Notes: generated by a model from the sequence alone, not told the origin. Shown: positions 1 through 7,642, numbered from the stretch's first letter. The stretch: 12,299 nucleotides of DNA from Gemmatimonadota bacterium (GCA_007127575.1 SKZC01000399.1:1-12299); one strand, 5' to 3'. Made by a program: numbers and translations.

Positions 1-25
1 CATGGCCCACCGTGACGCTCCGCTG

Positions 26-149
26 ATGCACTCGAACAGGCGTGCGGTGACGACCCCGGTCTCCGTCGCGATGTGCCTCGTGGCGATCGTGCTCGCGGGG
101 TGCTCCCCGCTGACGCTCTCGATGCGGCTCGGCCCCTCCGATGAGCCGT
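26..149 (+). CDS. Possible lipoprotein N-terminus (partial, at a suspected junction)
   Basis: From ATG 26 the reading frame gives a short basic start (HSNRR), a hydrophobic stretch (about residues 12-24) and a lipobox Leu-Ala-Gly-Cys at residues 23-26. This is the layout of a signal peptidase II lipoprotein signal, which would place the mature protein on the outer face of a membrane. After about 45 residues the frame runs into sequence that is clearly antisense to galT, and the rest of that ORF is shadow. Codons here (GCG, CTC, ATC, GTG) are even more GC-biased than in the flanking genes. No ribosome binding site is visible before ATG 26; an upstream in-frame ATG at 2 is at the window edge. 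It may be the start of a foreign or rearranged gene, or a chance frame. I do not recognise a family. Confidence 0.3.
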
Positions 150-728
150 GCAGAGCAGACAGCCCCCTTCCTCTCGCCCACGGGCCCGGAGCCGAGCCTC
201 CATCCGGCGGACCCGGGGGGGCACGAACCCCGACCCTATCACTTGCGCGTGCGGGTGCGCCAGAGAGGCTCCGGCAGAGAGCCCTCGGTTCCGAAAGAGG
301 AATACCCGCCGCACTTGGGGATCCCGGCCCACGACGTCGAACCTTTGGGCGTAGGCCCGAAGGACCCGGGCCAACTCGTCCACCTCCATTCGCCAGAGGT
401 CCCGGCCGTGGCCCGGACTCTCGATGAGGACCTCCTGGCGTCCCCGAAGTCCCGGCTCATGGGAGGCCTCGTCTCCGGCTTCGAAGGCGGGATAGCGGTT
501 CGGGACCGCACGGACTCGCCATCCCGGCGGGTCGGGAGCTTCCTCGCTCCAGAGGATCCTGGGCAGCTCCCCTTCGTTTCCCGGGCAAAAGGGGCACGAC
601 GGGTCCCGACCTTCTCCCGAAGGCGGGGTCGAACCACCGCCTGGAGTGGAGTCCACCGGTCGATGCCCCCGCCGTGGTGCCACCACGACGGACCGGCCCG
701 TGATCGAATTCGTTCGAAGTTCCCCCAA
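150..728 (-). CDS. galT: Galactose-1-phosphate uridylyltransferase, truncated
   Basis: GalT moves UMP between UDP-glucose and galactose-1-phosphate in the cytoplasmic Leloir pathway. Counting from TTG 728, the product opens with LR-x3-ITGRSVVVAP, the family N-terminus. It then shows the metal-binding CPFC (45-48) followed by PGNEGELP, a VPNRYPAF block, an EVLIESPGH block, and the active-site HPHAQV at 158-163, where His160 is the uridylylated nucleophile. A second CxxC (CLLC, 190-193) lies at positions 161-150. Family members are about 330-350 residues, so roughly 150 C-terminal residues are missing: similarity stops near 150, though the frame stays open to the window edge. TTG 728 is preferred because GGGAG lies 10 nt upstream and the family start fits; GTG 764 is the alternative. 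It is divergent from glnA. Identity is firm; whether the gene is intact is doubtful. Confidence 0.85.
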
Positions 729-794
729 CGGTTCTTCGCTCCCTGGGTTCGGTCCTCCGCGCACTGCACACCCATCCCCAACGGACGGAGGGGC

Positions 795-823
795 AAGATG
801 GATGGGACCCGGGGCGGAAACAA
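795..823 (-). promoter_or_regulatory. Possible promoter for galT
   Basis: On the minus strand, TTGTTT (823-818) and CATCTT (800-795) are separated by 17 bases, which would start transcription near 788, just ahead of the candidate galT starts. The -10 match is weak (3 of 6). The -35 box belongs to an 18-base motif that recurs at 10333-10350. Confidence 0.25.
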
Positions 824-876
824 CCACCCGGCGCCCCTCGCTCCGCGGGCCTGCGGGCCGGATGACGGAATTCCGC

Positions 877-906
877 TTGACACTCGGGGGGCACGCCCTC
901 TATCGT
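877..906 (+). promoter_or_regulatory. Sigma-70-type promoter for glnA
   Basis: A perfect TTGACA (877-882) is followed after 18 bases by TATCGT (901-906). This predicts a start near 913 and a 5' leader of about 160 nt before glnA. The spacer contains GGGGGCACGCCC, and GCAC (891-894) and GTGC (905-908), 10 bases apart, flank the -10 region as a possible operator. No sigma-54 -24/-12 element was seen. Confidence 0.55.
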
Positions 907-1075
907 GCGGTGCATTTTTGAGCGCTTCGCCCACGCGGTGGGCCGTACGCCCGCCACGGATTCGTAAAGAACTGCGACCGGGTCTGGAAGGGGCACGCCC
1001 TTCCGGCCTGGTCTTCGTCGTTTGGGACGGCACGCCACACAAATGGACTCCCCTGTAAACGGAGATGGATGACCC

Positions 1076-2494
1076 ATGGACTTGAACGGCTTCTGGTATC
1101 AGGTAGAAGGATTTCGGGACGAGATGGAGGAGTACGTCGATGAGATGGACGCCCAAGGTGGGCTCTCCCTCTCCACTCCGGAAGATGTCATGAAGTACGT
1201 GGAGGATTACGGAATCTCCTCGGTCCGGATGTGGTTCACCGATATCCTGGGCAACCTGAAGTCCTTTTCGGTGACGCCGAAGGAGTTGAAGGGGGCGTTC
1301 GAGGAGGGCATGGGATTCGATGGTTCGTCCATCGAGGGGTATCAGCGGATCCAGGAAAGCGACATGATCGCCGTGCCCGAGGCCGCCACCGCTCAGCTCC
1401 TTCCCTTCCGGGCCGGAGGGTCCCGGGTGCTTCGGATGTTCGCCGAGGTGCGAACCCCCGACGGGAGCCCGTACGGCTCCGACCCCAGAGTCGTGCTAAA
1501 GAACGCCCTGGGTCAGCTCGAGGGGATGGGCTACTCCCACATGAATATCGGTCCCGAAGCCGAGTATTTCTATTTCAAGAACGACGAGGGAGCGGAGGTC
1601 CTGGACCGGGCCGGGTACTTCGACATCAATCCGGTGGACATCGGCGACGACCTCAGGGAGGCCACCGTTTTCGCCCTGGAAGCCATGGGAATCCCGGTGG
1701 AGTATCACCACGCCGAGGTGGGCCCCTCGCAGCACGAGATCGACATCCGGTACAAGGCGGCGCTCCGAATGGCGGACTCACTTCAGACCTACAAGTACCT
1801 GGTGAAGGAGGTGGCGCGCCGGAACGGAGTCTACGCCACCTTCATGCCCAAGCCCATCGAAGGGGTAAACGGAAGTGGGATGCACACCCACATCTCCATC
1901 TTCAAGGACGAGAACACGAACTCGTTCTACTCCAAGGAGGACCCCCACCACCTGAGCCCGCTGGCCAAGCACTTCATCGCCGGTGTCCTGGAGCGGGCGC
2001 GGGAGATGGCCTTGGTGACGAACCAGTGGTACAACTCCTATCGGCGGCTCACACCGGGATACGAGGCTCCGGTCTACATCGCCTGGGCCGAGAGGAACCG
2101 CTCCGCCTCCGTTCGGATCCCCACCTACAAGCCGGGGAAAGAGGTGGCCACTCGGATGGAGCTTCGGTTCCCCGACGCCTGCTGTAACCCGTACCTGGCC
2201 TTCGCAGTCATGCTCGCGGCGGGACTGGAAGGAGTGGAGCGGAAGCTCCCCTGCCCCGACCCCATGACCATCGATCTCTACGAGCTCACTCCGGTGGAGC
2301 GGATGGAGCGCAAGATCGACGCCCTACCCCATGACCTCGTGGACGCGGTGGAGGTGGCGGAAAAGAGCGACTTCCTGAAAGGAGCGCTGGGCGCGGACAT
2401 TCATCGCAAGCTGGTGGAGACGAAGTTCGTGGAAGCGGAGGCGTTCCGGACTTACGTCTCCTCCAAGGAGCTGCGGGACCACCTGGTCCTGTAA
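1076..2494 (+). CDS. glnA: Glutamine synthetase, type I (alpha-like)
   Basis: This enzyme makes glutamine from glutamate, ammonia and ATP in the cytoplasm and is the main entry point for nitrogen. The 472-residue product has TDILGNLKS (55-63), GFDGSSIEGYQR (80-91), the metal-binding GPEAEYF (159-165), HHAEVGPSQHEID (211-223), the nucleotide-site NGSGMHTHISIF (265-276), NRSASVRIP (341-349) and ACCNPYLA (368-375). The C-terminal DLYELTPVERMERK segment and overall size resemble GSI-alpha enzymes, which are feedback inhibited rather than adenylylated. Arg91 and Glu330 align by motif with Bacillus residues Arg62 and Glu304, known for inhibition and flap function. The N-terminus carries about 30 extra acidic residues compared with ~440-450 aa relatives. 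ATG 1145 is an alternative start, but ATG 1076 has GGAG about 12 nt upstream. A hairpin follows the stop and a promoter precedes the gene, so it is probably monocistronic. Confidence 0.95.
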   Translation: MDLNGFWYQVEGFRDEMEEYVDEMDAQGGLSLSTPEDVMKYVEDYGISSVRMWFTDILGNLKSFSVTPKELKGAFEEGMGFDGSSIEGYQRIQESDMIAVPEAATAQLLPFRAGGSRVLRMFAEVRTPDGSPYGSDPRVVLKNALGQLEGMGYSHMNIGPEAEYFYFKNDEGAEVLDRAGYFDINPVDIGDDLREATVFALEAMGIPVEYHHAEVGPSQHEIDIRYKAALRMADSLQTYKYLVKEVARRNGVYATFMPKPIEGVNGSGMHTHISIFKDENTNSFYSKEDPHHLSPLAKHFIAGVLERAREMALVTNQWYNSYRRLTPGYEAPVYIAWAERNRSASVRIPTYKPGKEVATRMELRFPDACCNPYLAFAVMLAAGLEGVERKLPCPDPMTIDLYELTPVERMERKIDALPHDLVDAVEVAEKSDFLKGALGADIHRKLVETKFVEAEAFRTYVSSKELRDHLVL

Positions 2495-2518
2495 TGAATC
2501 GGGGACGTCACGGCTCTC

Positions 2519-2549
2519 CCCGCTCCACTTGGGTCCATACGGGAGCGGG
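2519..2549 (+). terminator. Hairpin after glnA
   Basis: CCCGCTCC (2519-2526) and GGAGCGGG (2542-2549) form a perfect 8-bp stem with a 15-nt loop, 24 bases after the glnA stop. No T-run follows, so it may stabilise the 3' end or act as a weak terminator. Confidence 0.4.
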
Positions 2550-2556
2550 CGTCGGC

Positions 2557-2585
2557 TTGACAGCCTCCCCAACTCCGGTGAAGAT
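2557..2585 (+). promoter_or_regulatory. Promoter for the thr leader and operon
   Basis: A perfect TTGACA (2557-2562) is followed after 17 bases by GAAGAT (2580-2585). The latter keeps the two most important -10 positions (A2 and T6) but matches only 3 of 6 overall. Predicted initiation falls near 2592, on the A of the first leader ATG, so the leader peptide would be translated leaderless. The -35 is strong and the -10 uncertain. Confidence 0.4.
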
Positions 2586-2591
2586 GTCGGG

Positions 2592-2708
2592 ATGATGAAC
2601 AGATTCGGCCGCCCCGACCCCGGAGACCGGTGTCGGGAGATTACTACCGGGTCCCGGATCGCTCTCGAAACGACGAGGGTGGGCCGGGGGAGTGCGCTCG
2701 GAAGGTAG
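2592..2708 (+). CDS. Candidate threonine leader peptide (38 aa)
   Basis: ATG ATG at 2592 opens a 38-codon frame ending at TAG 2706-2708. Residues 17-19 are Ile-Thr-Thr (ATT ACT ACC, 2640-2648), residue 23 is Ile, and residues 27-28 are Thr-Thr (ACG ACG, 2670-2675). Thr and Ile codons are what one expects in a leader that senses charged tRNA-Thr/Ile, as in enterobacterial thrL, although enrichment is milder here. It sits directly upstream of thrA, is followed by a strong hairpin, and overlaps the RNA segments that can form alternative stems. No good ribosome binding site precedes it; a leaderless start at the predicted transcription start is possible. By position and design it would act in cis and have no function as a protein. 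The frame could still be chance in GC-rich DNA. Confidence 0.45.
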   Translation: MMNRFGRPDPGDRCREITTGSRIALETTRVGRGSALGR

Positions 2709-2768
2709 TCGGGTCGAATCCCGGACTCGAAGCGCGCCGCCCCGGCCTCTCTGAAGAGGTCGGGGCGG
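2613..2768 (+). promoter_or_regulatory. Candidate transcription attenuator of thrABC
   Basis: Several RNA pairings are visible. A 5' hairpin spans 2613-2637 (6 + 4 bp around one mismatch). TCCCGG (2652-2657) can pair with CCGGGG (2684-2689). GGCCGGGG (2682-2689) can instead pair perfectly with CCCCGG CC (2740-2747), which is part of the 5' arm of the 2737-2768 hairpin. The last two pairings exclude each other and the terminator stem. A ribosome stalled at Ile-Thr-Thr (2640-2648) would cover 2652-2657, free 2682-2689 to block the terminator, and permit thr expression. The pairings are read directly; the mechanism is inferred from classical amino acid operon attenuation. Confidence 0.5.
2737..2768 (+). 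terminator. Attenuator terminator hairpin
   Basis: The arms at 2737-2750 and 2755-2768 pair over 14 positions (13 Watson-Crick, one G-T) around a CTGA loop. TTCGCATTT follows, an imperfect T-tract. It lies 47 bases before the thrA start, too far to mask the ribosome binding site directly, so a transcriptional role is more likely than a translational one. Confidence 0.55.
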
Positions 2769-2815
2769 TTCGCATTTCCGGGAGCTGCAGGAGTGAACTG
2801 AACCGGGACGGAACC

Positions 2816-5380
2816 ATGAATCCAACGGATGTGGACGTGCGCTCCAGAACCGAGGTGGGAGGGAACCCCTCCAACAAGACGTGGGAAGTCCGAGTCCTCA
2901 AGTTCGGCGGCAGTGCCTTGAGGGAACGGGCACGCATGGAACAGGTGGCGGCGTTGGTCCAGGCCGCCCGGGAGGAGTCTCGACCCGTCGTCGTGGTCTC
3001 GGCGCTCTCCGGCGTCACCGACGCGCTTCACGGCCTCACCGTGGATGCTGCCCAAGGTGCCGAGGATCTGGAGCCACGACTCCAGGAGCTCCAGGAGCTG
3101 CACTTGGCGATCCTGGAAGATCACCCCTCCCCGGAGGAGGCGGAGCGCCTCCGTTCGTTGATCCGGGAAGGAATCGGCGAGTTGGACGATCTCCTCCGAG
3201 GAATCCGGCTCCTCCGCGAGTGCTCCCCTCGAACCCGCGACCGGGTCCTGGGATACGGAGAGGTCTTCTCGGCGCAACTCACCGCTGCGGTCTTTCGTGC
3301 CGCCGGTGTTCCGGCCCGAGCCTTCGACACCCGTGACCTGATCCGCACCGACGACCGATTCGGAGCCGCCCGGGTGGACGAAGCCGCGACGTTCCCCCGA
3401 CTCCGGGACCAACTGTTGGGCACTCGGGAGGTCCCGGTGCTCACAGGCTTCATCGCCGCCACGCCGGAGGGGGACCCCACAACCCTGGGCCGAGGGGGGT
3501 CGGACTACACCGCCACGCTGGCGGGGGCCGCCTTGGGAGCGGCCCGAGTTGAGCTCTGGACCGACGTCCACGGGGTTCGGACAGCCGACCCGAAGGTGGT
3601 CCGGGATGCGGAATGGGTGGAGGAAATGGGCTATGACGAGCTGCTGGAGCTCGCCAACTTTGGGGCCAAGGTGGTCCACCCCCCGGCGGTTCATCCCGCC
3701 CGCCGCCGACGGATCCCGGTGGTGATCCGCAACACGGAGGACCCGGATTTTCCCGGGACCCGGATCGTGGAACACCCGAGAGGGACGCGAGGCGGGCCCG
3801 TGAGAGGGATTTCCGCGGTGAGCAACGTGGCCCTGGTCCGTCTGGAGGGAATCGGCGAGCTGGGGGTTTCGGAAACCGCCGAGCGTCTATTCCGTGCGCT
3901 CCGGGCAGCCGACGTGAGCCCTCTCCTGTTCAGCCAGGACTCCAGTGCTCACACCCTTTCCTTCGCGATACCCGAAGCTCGACTGAAGGAGGTTACGGCG
4001 GCCCTCTTCAAGGAGTTCGAACGAGAACGAGCCGCCGGTGCGTTGAGCAAACCCGTGGTGGAGCGAGGCCGGTCCGTTTTTGCGCTGGTAGGCGAGGGGA
4101 TGCGACGTACCCCGGGGATCTCCGGGCGACTCTTCCGGACGCTGGGCGAGGCGGGAATCAACGTACAGGCCATCGCCCAGGGTTCCTCGGAACGGAATAT
4201 CTCCTGGGTGGTGGAGGGCGCCGACGAGGTGCGAACCCTCCGTACGGTGCACCGGGCGTTCTTCCCCGGAGCCAACCCCACCGAGCTCCGGATCTTCGTG
4301 GTGGGCGCCGGCGGGGTGGGCTCCGCGCTCCTGGATCGCCTCGGCCGAGGTGGCCTGACGGCCCTGGGTCAGACGGGCATGACCCCCGTGCTGGGAGGTA
4401 TCCTCCGCAGCCGACAGGCGCTGGTCAGCCCCCGTGGGATCTCCCTGGAGGGCTGGCGAGAGGCGCTGACCGAAGGAGACCGCGCCCCCCAGGAAGTCCT
4501 GGAGGAGATCCGGGACTCGGGGGGACGCCGCGTTCTCGTGGACTGCACCGCCAGCAGGGAAATTTCGGACCGCTACGAAGAGTTGCTCCAGGCGGGGGTC
4601 ACCATCGTCACGGCGAATAAGCTGGCCTTTGCGGACTCCCTGGAGAGGAGCCTCAGGCTCCGGAAGCTGGGGAGGAGCGGGCCGGGGCTCTACTACGGGA
4701 CCACCGTGGGCGCCGGCGTACCCATGATTGAGAACGTCGCGGAGCTCCGCACCTCCGGCGATGCCATCGTCCGACTGGAAGGCCTCCTTTCCGGCAGCCT
4801 CGCCTTCCTCTTCCACGCCCTGGACGAGGGCCGAGCCTTCCGGCAGGCCTTGGCCGAAGCCCGGGAGCGGGGACTCACCGAGCCCGACCCCAGGGAGGAC
4901 CTGCGAATGGACGATATCGCCCGGAAGCTCCTCATCCTGGCCAGAGAGGCGGGATACGAGCTGGAGGCCGAGGACATCCAGGTGGAACCAGCCCTTCCGG
5001 AGGAGATTCTCGAGGCGGCGGGGCCGGACGGGCCGCACGACCTTCCGGTGGAGGCGGACGAGTGGATGGCACGCCGCCAGGAGGAGGCCCGCAGGAGTGG
5101 CGGGCGGATCCTTCCGGTGGCTCGCCTAGATGATGGCGAGGCCACCGTCGCTGTGGAGACCGTCCCGGTGGACTCCCCCCTTCGTCACCTCCGGGAAACG
5201 GAAAACCTCCTGGAAGTGCGAAGTGAAGCCTACTCGGAGTTTCCCTTGGTGGTCCGAGGCCCCGGAGCGGGGCCGGACGTCACCGCCGCCGGACTCCTGG
5301 CCGACCTCCTCCTTTCCGCCCGGGACTGGGCCCTGCGCCTCCAGGCGGCGGGTGGCCCCGATGCCGGGGGAACCGCATGA
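2816..5380 (+). CDS. thrA: Bifunctional aspartokinase / homoserine dehydrogenase
   Basis: The 854-residue fusion phosphorylates aspartate and later reduces aspartate semialdehyde to homoserine, the first and third steps toward threonine. The kinase domain (about 25-310) has VLKFGGSAL (27-35, nucleotide site), VVVSALSGVTDAL, LGRGGSDYTATL and WTDVHGVRTADPK. Two ACT-like regulatory units fill about 330-485, the usual site of threonine feedback. The dehydrogenase (about 490-854) starts with a Rossmann VVGAGGVGSALLD and contains VDCTAS, VTANKLA, GTTVGAGVPMIEN, GLLSGSLAFLFHALDEG and the catalytic-region TEPDPREDLRMDDIARKLLI. The order and length match enterobacterial ThrA. The frame is open upstream to 2630, but ATG 2816 is chosen because the 62 upstream codons lie inside the leader and show no similarity. 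The stop overlaps thrB by ATGA, implying translational coupling. Confidence 0.95.
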   Translation: MNPTDVDVRSRTEVGGNPSNKTWEVRVLKFGGSALRERARMEQVAALVQAAREESRPVVVVSALSGVTDALHGLTVDAAQGAEDLEPRLQELQELHLAILEDHPSPEEAERLRSLIREGIGELDDLLRGIRLLRECSPRTRDRVLGYGEVFSAQLTAAVFRAAGVPARAFDTRDLIRTDDRFGAARVDEAATFPRLRDQLLGTREVPVLTGFIAATPEGDPTTLGRGGSDYTATLAGAALGAARVELWTDVHGVRTADPKVVRDAEWVEEMGYDELLELANFGAKVVHPPAVHPARRRRIPVVIRNTEDPDFPGTRIVEHPRGTRGGPVRGISAVSNVALVRLEGIGELGVSETAERLFRALRAADVSPLLFSQDSSAHTLSFAIPEARLKEVTAALFKEFERERAAGALSKPVVERGRSVFALVGEGMRRTPGISGRLFRTLGEAGINVQAIAQGSSERNISWVVEGADEVRTLRTVHRAFFPGANPTELRIFVVGAGGVGSALLDRLGRGGLTALGQTGMTPVLGGILRSRQALVSPRGISLEGWREALTEGDRAPQEVLEEIRDSGGRRVLVDCTASREISDRYEELLQAGVTIVTANKLAFADSLERSLRLRKLGRSGPGLYYGTTVGAGVPMIENVAELRTSGDAIVRLEGLLSGSLAFLFHALDEGRAFRQALAEARERGLTEPDPREDLRMDDIARKLLILAREAGYELEAEDIQVEPALPEEILEAAGPDGPHDLPVEADEWMARRQEEARRSGGRILPVARLDDGEATVAVETVPVDSPLRHLRETENLLEVRSEAYSEFPLVVRGPGAGPDVTAAGLLADLLLSARDWALRLQAAGGPDAGGTA

Positions 5381-6357
5381 CCTCCCCACGCGAGGCCACG
5401 GCCTTCGCTCCAGCCACTGTTGGGAACGTCATCTGCGGCTTCGACGTCCTGGGCCTCGCCCTGGAGAGACCGGGGGACCGGGTGACGGCCCGGGCCGTCG
5501 ATGAGCCAGGTGCCCGAATCGTGAAGATCCACGGGATCGTTCAAAACCTTCCGACGGACCCCGCACGGAATTCGGCTGGAGCGGCGGTGGCCGCGCTCCT
5601 GGAGAAGCACGCCCCGGCCGCCGGCGTGGAGCTCGAGCTGGAGAAGGGACTTCCCCTCTCTGCGGGAATGGGGGGGAGCGCCGCCAGCGCCGTCGCGGCC
5701 ACGGTGGCGGCGAACTCCGTTCTCGGGACGAACGCCTCGCCCCAGGAGCTCATGGAATACGCCCTGCAGGGCGAGGCAGTGGCGGCGGGCCAGGCCCATG
5801 GCGACAACGTGGCCCCATCCCTTTTGGGAGGACTCGTCCTGGTCCGCCCCTCCGGGAGACACCGCATCCTTCCCCTCCCTGTGCCACCCGAGCTGTCGGT
5901 GGCCCTCCTCCACCCGCATCTGGAGCTGGCCACGCGAGAGGCGCGGGCCGCCCTGGGCGAGACCGTAACACTGGAGGCTACGGTAGAGCAGATGGGGCAC
6001 CTGGCGGCATTCGTACACGCGCTCCACGAAGGAGACCTGGACCTCCTGCAAGACTCCCTGGTGGACCGCATCGCCGAGCCCCACCGGGGACCGGCCATCC
6101 CGGGACTGGACGCGGTGCGAAGGGCAGCCTTGGATGCCGGGGCCCTTGCCTGCGGGATTTCGGGAGCCGGGCCCTCTCTCTTCGCCCTCTGTACCGACGC
6201 GTCCACGGCAGAAGAAGTGGGGATGGCCATGAAGACGGCCTTCTCCACTGCATCCCCTCTCGCCGCGGACCTCCACCTCTCTCCGGTGTCTCGGGCCGGG
6301 GCTCGGCTCGTCCCGTCGGAGACCCCGACGAACGCCACCAGCGAGGCCTCGACATGA
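5377..6357 (+). CDS. thrB: Homoserine kinase (GHMP family)
   Basis: ThrB phosphorylates homoserine with ATP, giving the substrate of threonine synthase. The 326-residue product is close to the usual ~300-310. It has the N-terminal APATVGNVICGFDVLGLAL (11-29), the GHMP phosphate-binding loop PLSAGMGGSAASAVA (93-107) and the C-terminal GISGAGPSLFAL block (about 258-270). The last ~25 residues are Ala/Ser/Thr/Pro-rich and probably disordered. The start ATG overlaps the thrA stop in ATGA, and its own stop overlaps thrC the same way, so the three proteins should be made in step from one transcript under control of the leader upstream of thrA. Confidence 0.95.
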   Translation: MTSPREATAFAPATVGNVICGFDVLGLALERPGDRVTARAVDEPGARIVKIHGIVQNLPTDPARNSAGAAVAALLEKHAPAAGVELELEKGLPLSAGMGGSAASAVAATVAANSVLGTNASPQELMEYALQGEAVAAGQAHGDNVAPSLLGGLVLVRPSGRHRILPLPVPPELSVALLHPHLELATREARAALGETVTLEATVEQMGHLAAFVHALHEGDLDLLQDSLVDRIAEPHRGPAIPGLDAVRRAALDAGALACGISGAGPSLFALCTDASTAEEVGMAMKTAFSTASPLAADLHLSPVSRAGARLVPSETPTNATSEAST

Positions 6358-7642
6358 AGCTCCGCTCCACCCGGTCACCTTCGCCTCGGGCTACCCTGGC
6401 TGAGGCGGTACTGGAAGGGCTCGCCCCGGACGGTGGCCTGTACCTCCTGCCGTCCCTCCCCAGCTTCGATCCCCCCACGCTGGAGGACCTTCGGGGTCGA
6501 TCGTTCCCTCAGATCTCGCAGCGGGTCCTGTCCCGTCTCTTTGCCGGCCTACTGCCTGAATCGGAGATCCGCCGCCTGGTGGAGGATGCGCTGAGCTTTC
6601 CGGCGCCGGTCCGCGAGCTGGAGCCGGGCCTCTCGGTGCTGGAACTCTTTCACGGCCCTACGGGATCATTCAAGGACACGGGGGCGAGATTCTTGAGTCG
6701 TCTCCTCCCCCTGCTGAATCCTCACCCCGACCGTCCGGTGGTGGTGGTGGTGGCCACATCCGGGGACACCGGGGGAGCAGTGGCTCACGCCTTCCGGGGA
6801 GTTCCGGGAGCCCGAGCCGTGGTCCTCTTTCCCGACGGGCGGATCAGTCCGGTGCAGCGCCGCCAGATCGAATCCGGGGGAAAAGGTGACGAAGGGGTCC
6901 AGGCCGTCGCCGTGGACGGATCCTTTGACGACTGCCAGCGGCTCGTGAAGGAGGTCCTGGCGGACGATTCACTGCGGGAGCGGGCGGTCCTCACCTCGGC
7001 CAACTCCATCAACATAGGCCGCCTCCTGCCCCAGGTCTGTCACTTTTTTCACGGGTGGGCTCAGCTCGATCCGGCTCCGGAGGAGCTCGTGGTCTCCGTT
7101 CCCACCGGGAACGTGGGACACCTGGTCTCCGGGGTCATGGCTCGGCGAATGGGGGCGCCCATCACTCGCCTCGTGGCGGCCACCAACTCCAACGACGGGT
7201 TGGTCCGCTACCTCCAGCACGGTGAGGAACCCCAAGGACCCAGTCGGCCCACCCTCTCCAGCGCCATGGATGTGGCCATCCCCAGCAACCTGGAACGATT
7301 CATCGCCCTGGCGTCCGAAAATGGGGGTGGTCAGGCGTCTTACGTGGAGGCGTCATCCCACAGCGACGAGGAGACGCTGGAAGCCATGGCTGCGGTGGAA
7401 CGCCGTTGGGGATACCTCATGGACCCGCACACCGCCGTGGGATGGCTGGCTCTCCAGCGGGCCCTCTCGCACCGTCCCCTGGGAAAGGGCGGGACCGGGC
7501 TCCTCCTCTCCACCGCCGACCCCGCCAAGTTTCCGGAAACCGTGGAGAACGCCACAGGCCGCACACCCTCCCCTCCCCCTCACTGGAGGACCTCTGCGGG
7601 AGAGTCGGACCCGAAGCCTCCCTCCCGCCCCATGAAGCCTGA
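6354..7642 (+). CDS. thrC: Threonine synthase, with apparent 1-nt frameshift near the 3' end
   Basis: ThrC is a PLP enzyme that converts O-phosphohomoserine to threonine. Visible motifs are LAPDGGLYLP-like (23-33), ELFHGPTGSFKDTGARF (97-113) with PLP lysine Lys107, VATSGDTGGAVAHAF, the SANSINIGRLLPQ block, VPTGNVGH, SNLERF and DPHTAVGW, ending in LLLSTADPAKFPETVENATGR. Past about 7560 the opening frame becomes unlike any threonine synthase and runs on to 8126, antisense to the next gene. The neighbouring frame instead supplies SLEDLCGRVGPEASLPPHEA and a TGA at 7640-7642, a sensible C-terminus. One additional C in the tract CCCTCCCCTCCCCC (7566-7579) would join them into 429 residues. It could be a sequencing error, a real mutation or recoding. 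The enzyme core is complete either way. Start ATG 6354 overlaps thrB by ATGA. Confidence 0.85.

Larger units (their letters stand above)
729..1075. other. Divergent galT-glnA intergenic region and glnA leader
   Basis: This 347-base spacer holds no convincing gene; long frames on both strands here lack family similarity. It contains the glnA promoter, a possible galT promoter and two leader hairpins. One is GCCCAC/GTGGGC with a 3-nt loop (929-943). The other is GGAAGGG/CCCTTCC with a 5-nt loop (986-1004), extendable by a wobble and one more pair. The core GGCACGCC occurs three times, at about 890-897, 992-999 and 1027-1035. The reader should treat it as regulatory sequence. Confidence 0.5.

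Noticed and set aside
905..967. 20-codon GTG frame in the glnA leader as a leader peptide
   Set aside because: It has no Gln/Glu codon enrichment and starts upstream of the predicted transcription start.
239..1156. Long minus-strand and plus-strand open frames over the galT-glnA region
   Set aside because: They are in frames other than galT and show Arg/Pro/Gly-rich, family-less sequence typical of GC-rich shadows.
2671..2700. T-box-like GAGGGTGGGCC before a terminator
   Set aside because: It departs from the conserved antiterminator sequence after GGGTGG and no specifier-loop structure is apparent; the leader-peptide attenuator explains the region better.
2701..2730. tRNA T-arm-like GGGTCGAATCCC
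   Set aside because: The loop is one base short, one stem pair mismatches, and no matching acceptor, D or anticodon arms are found upstream.
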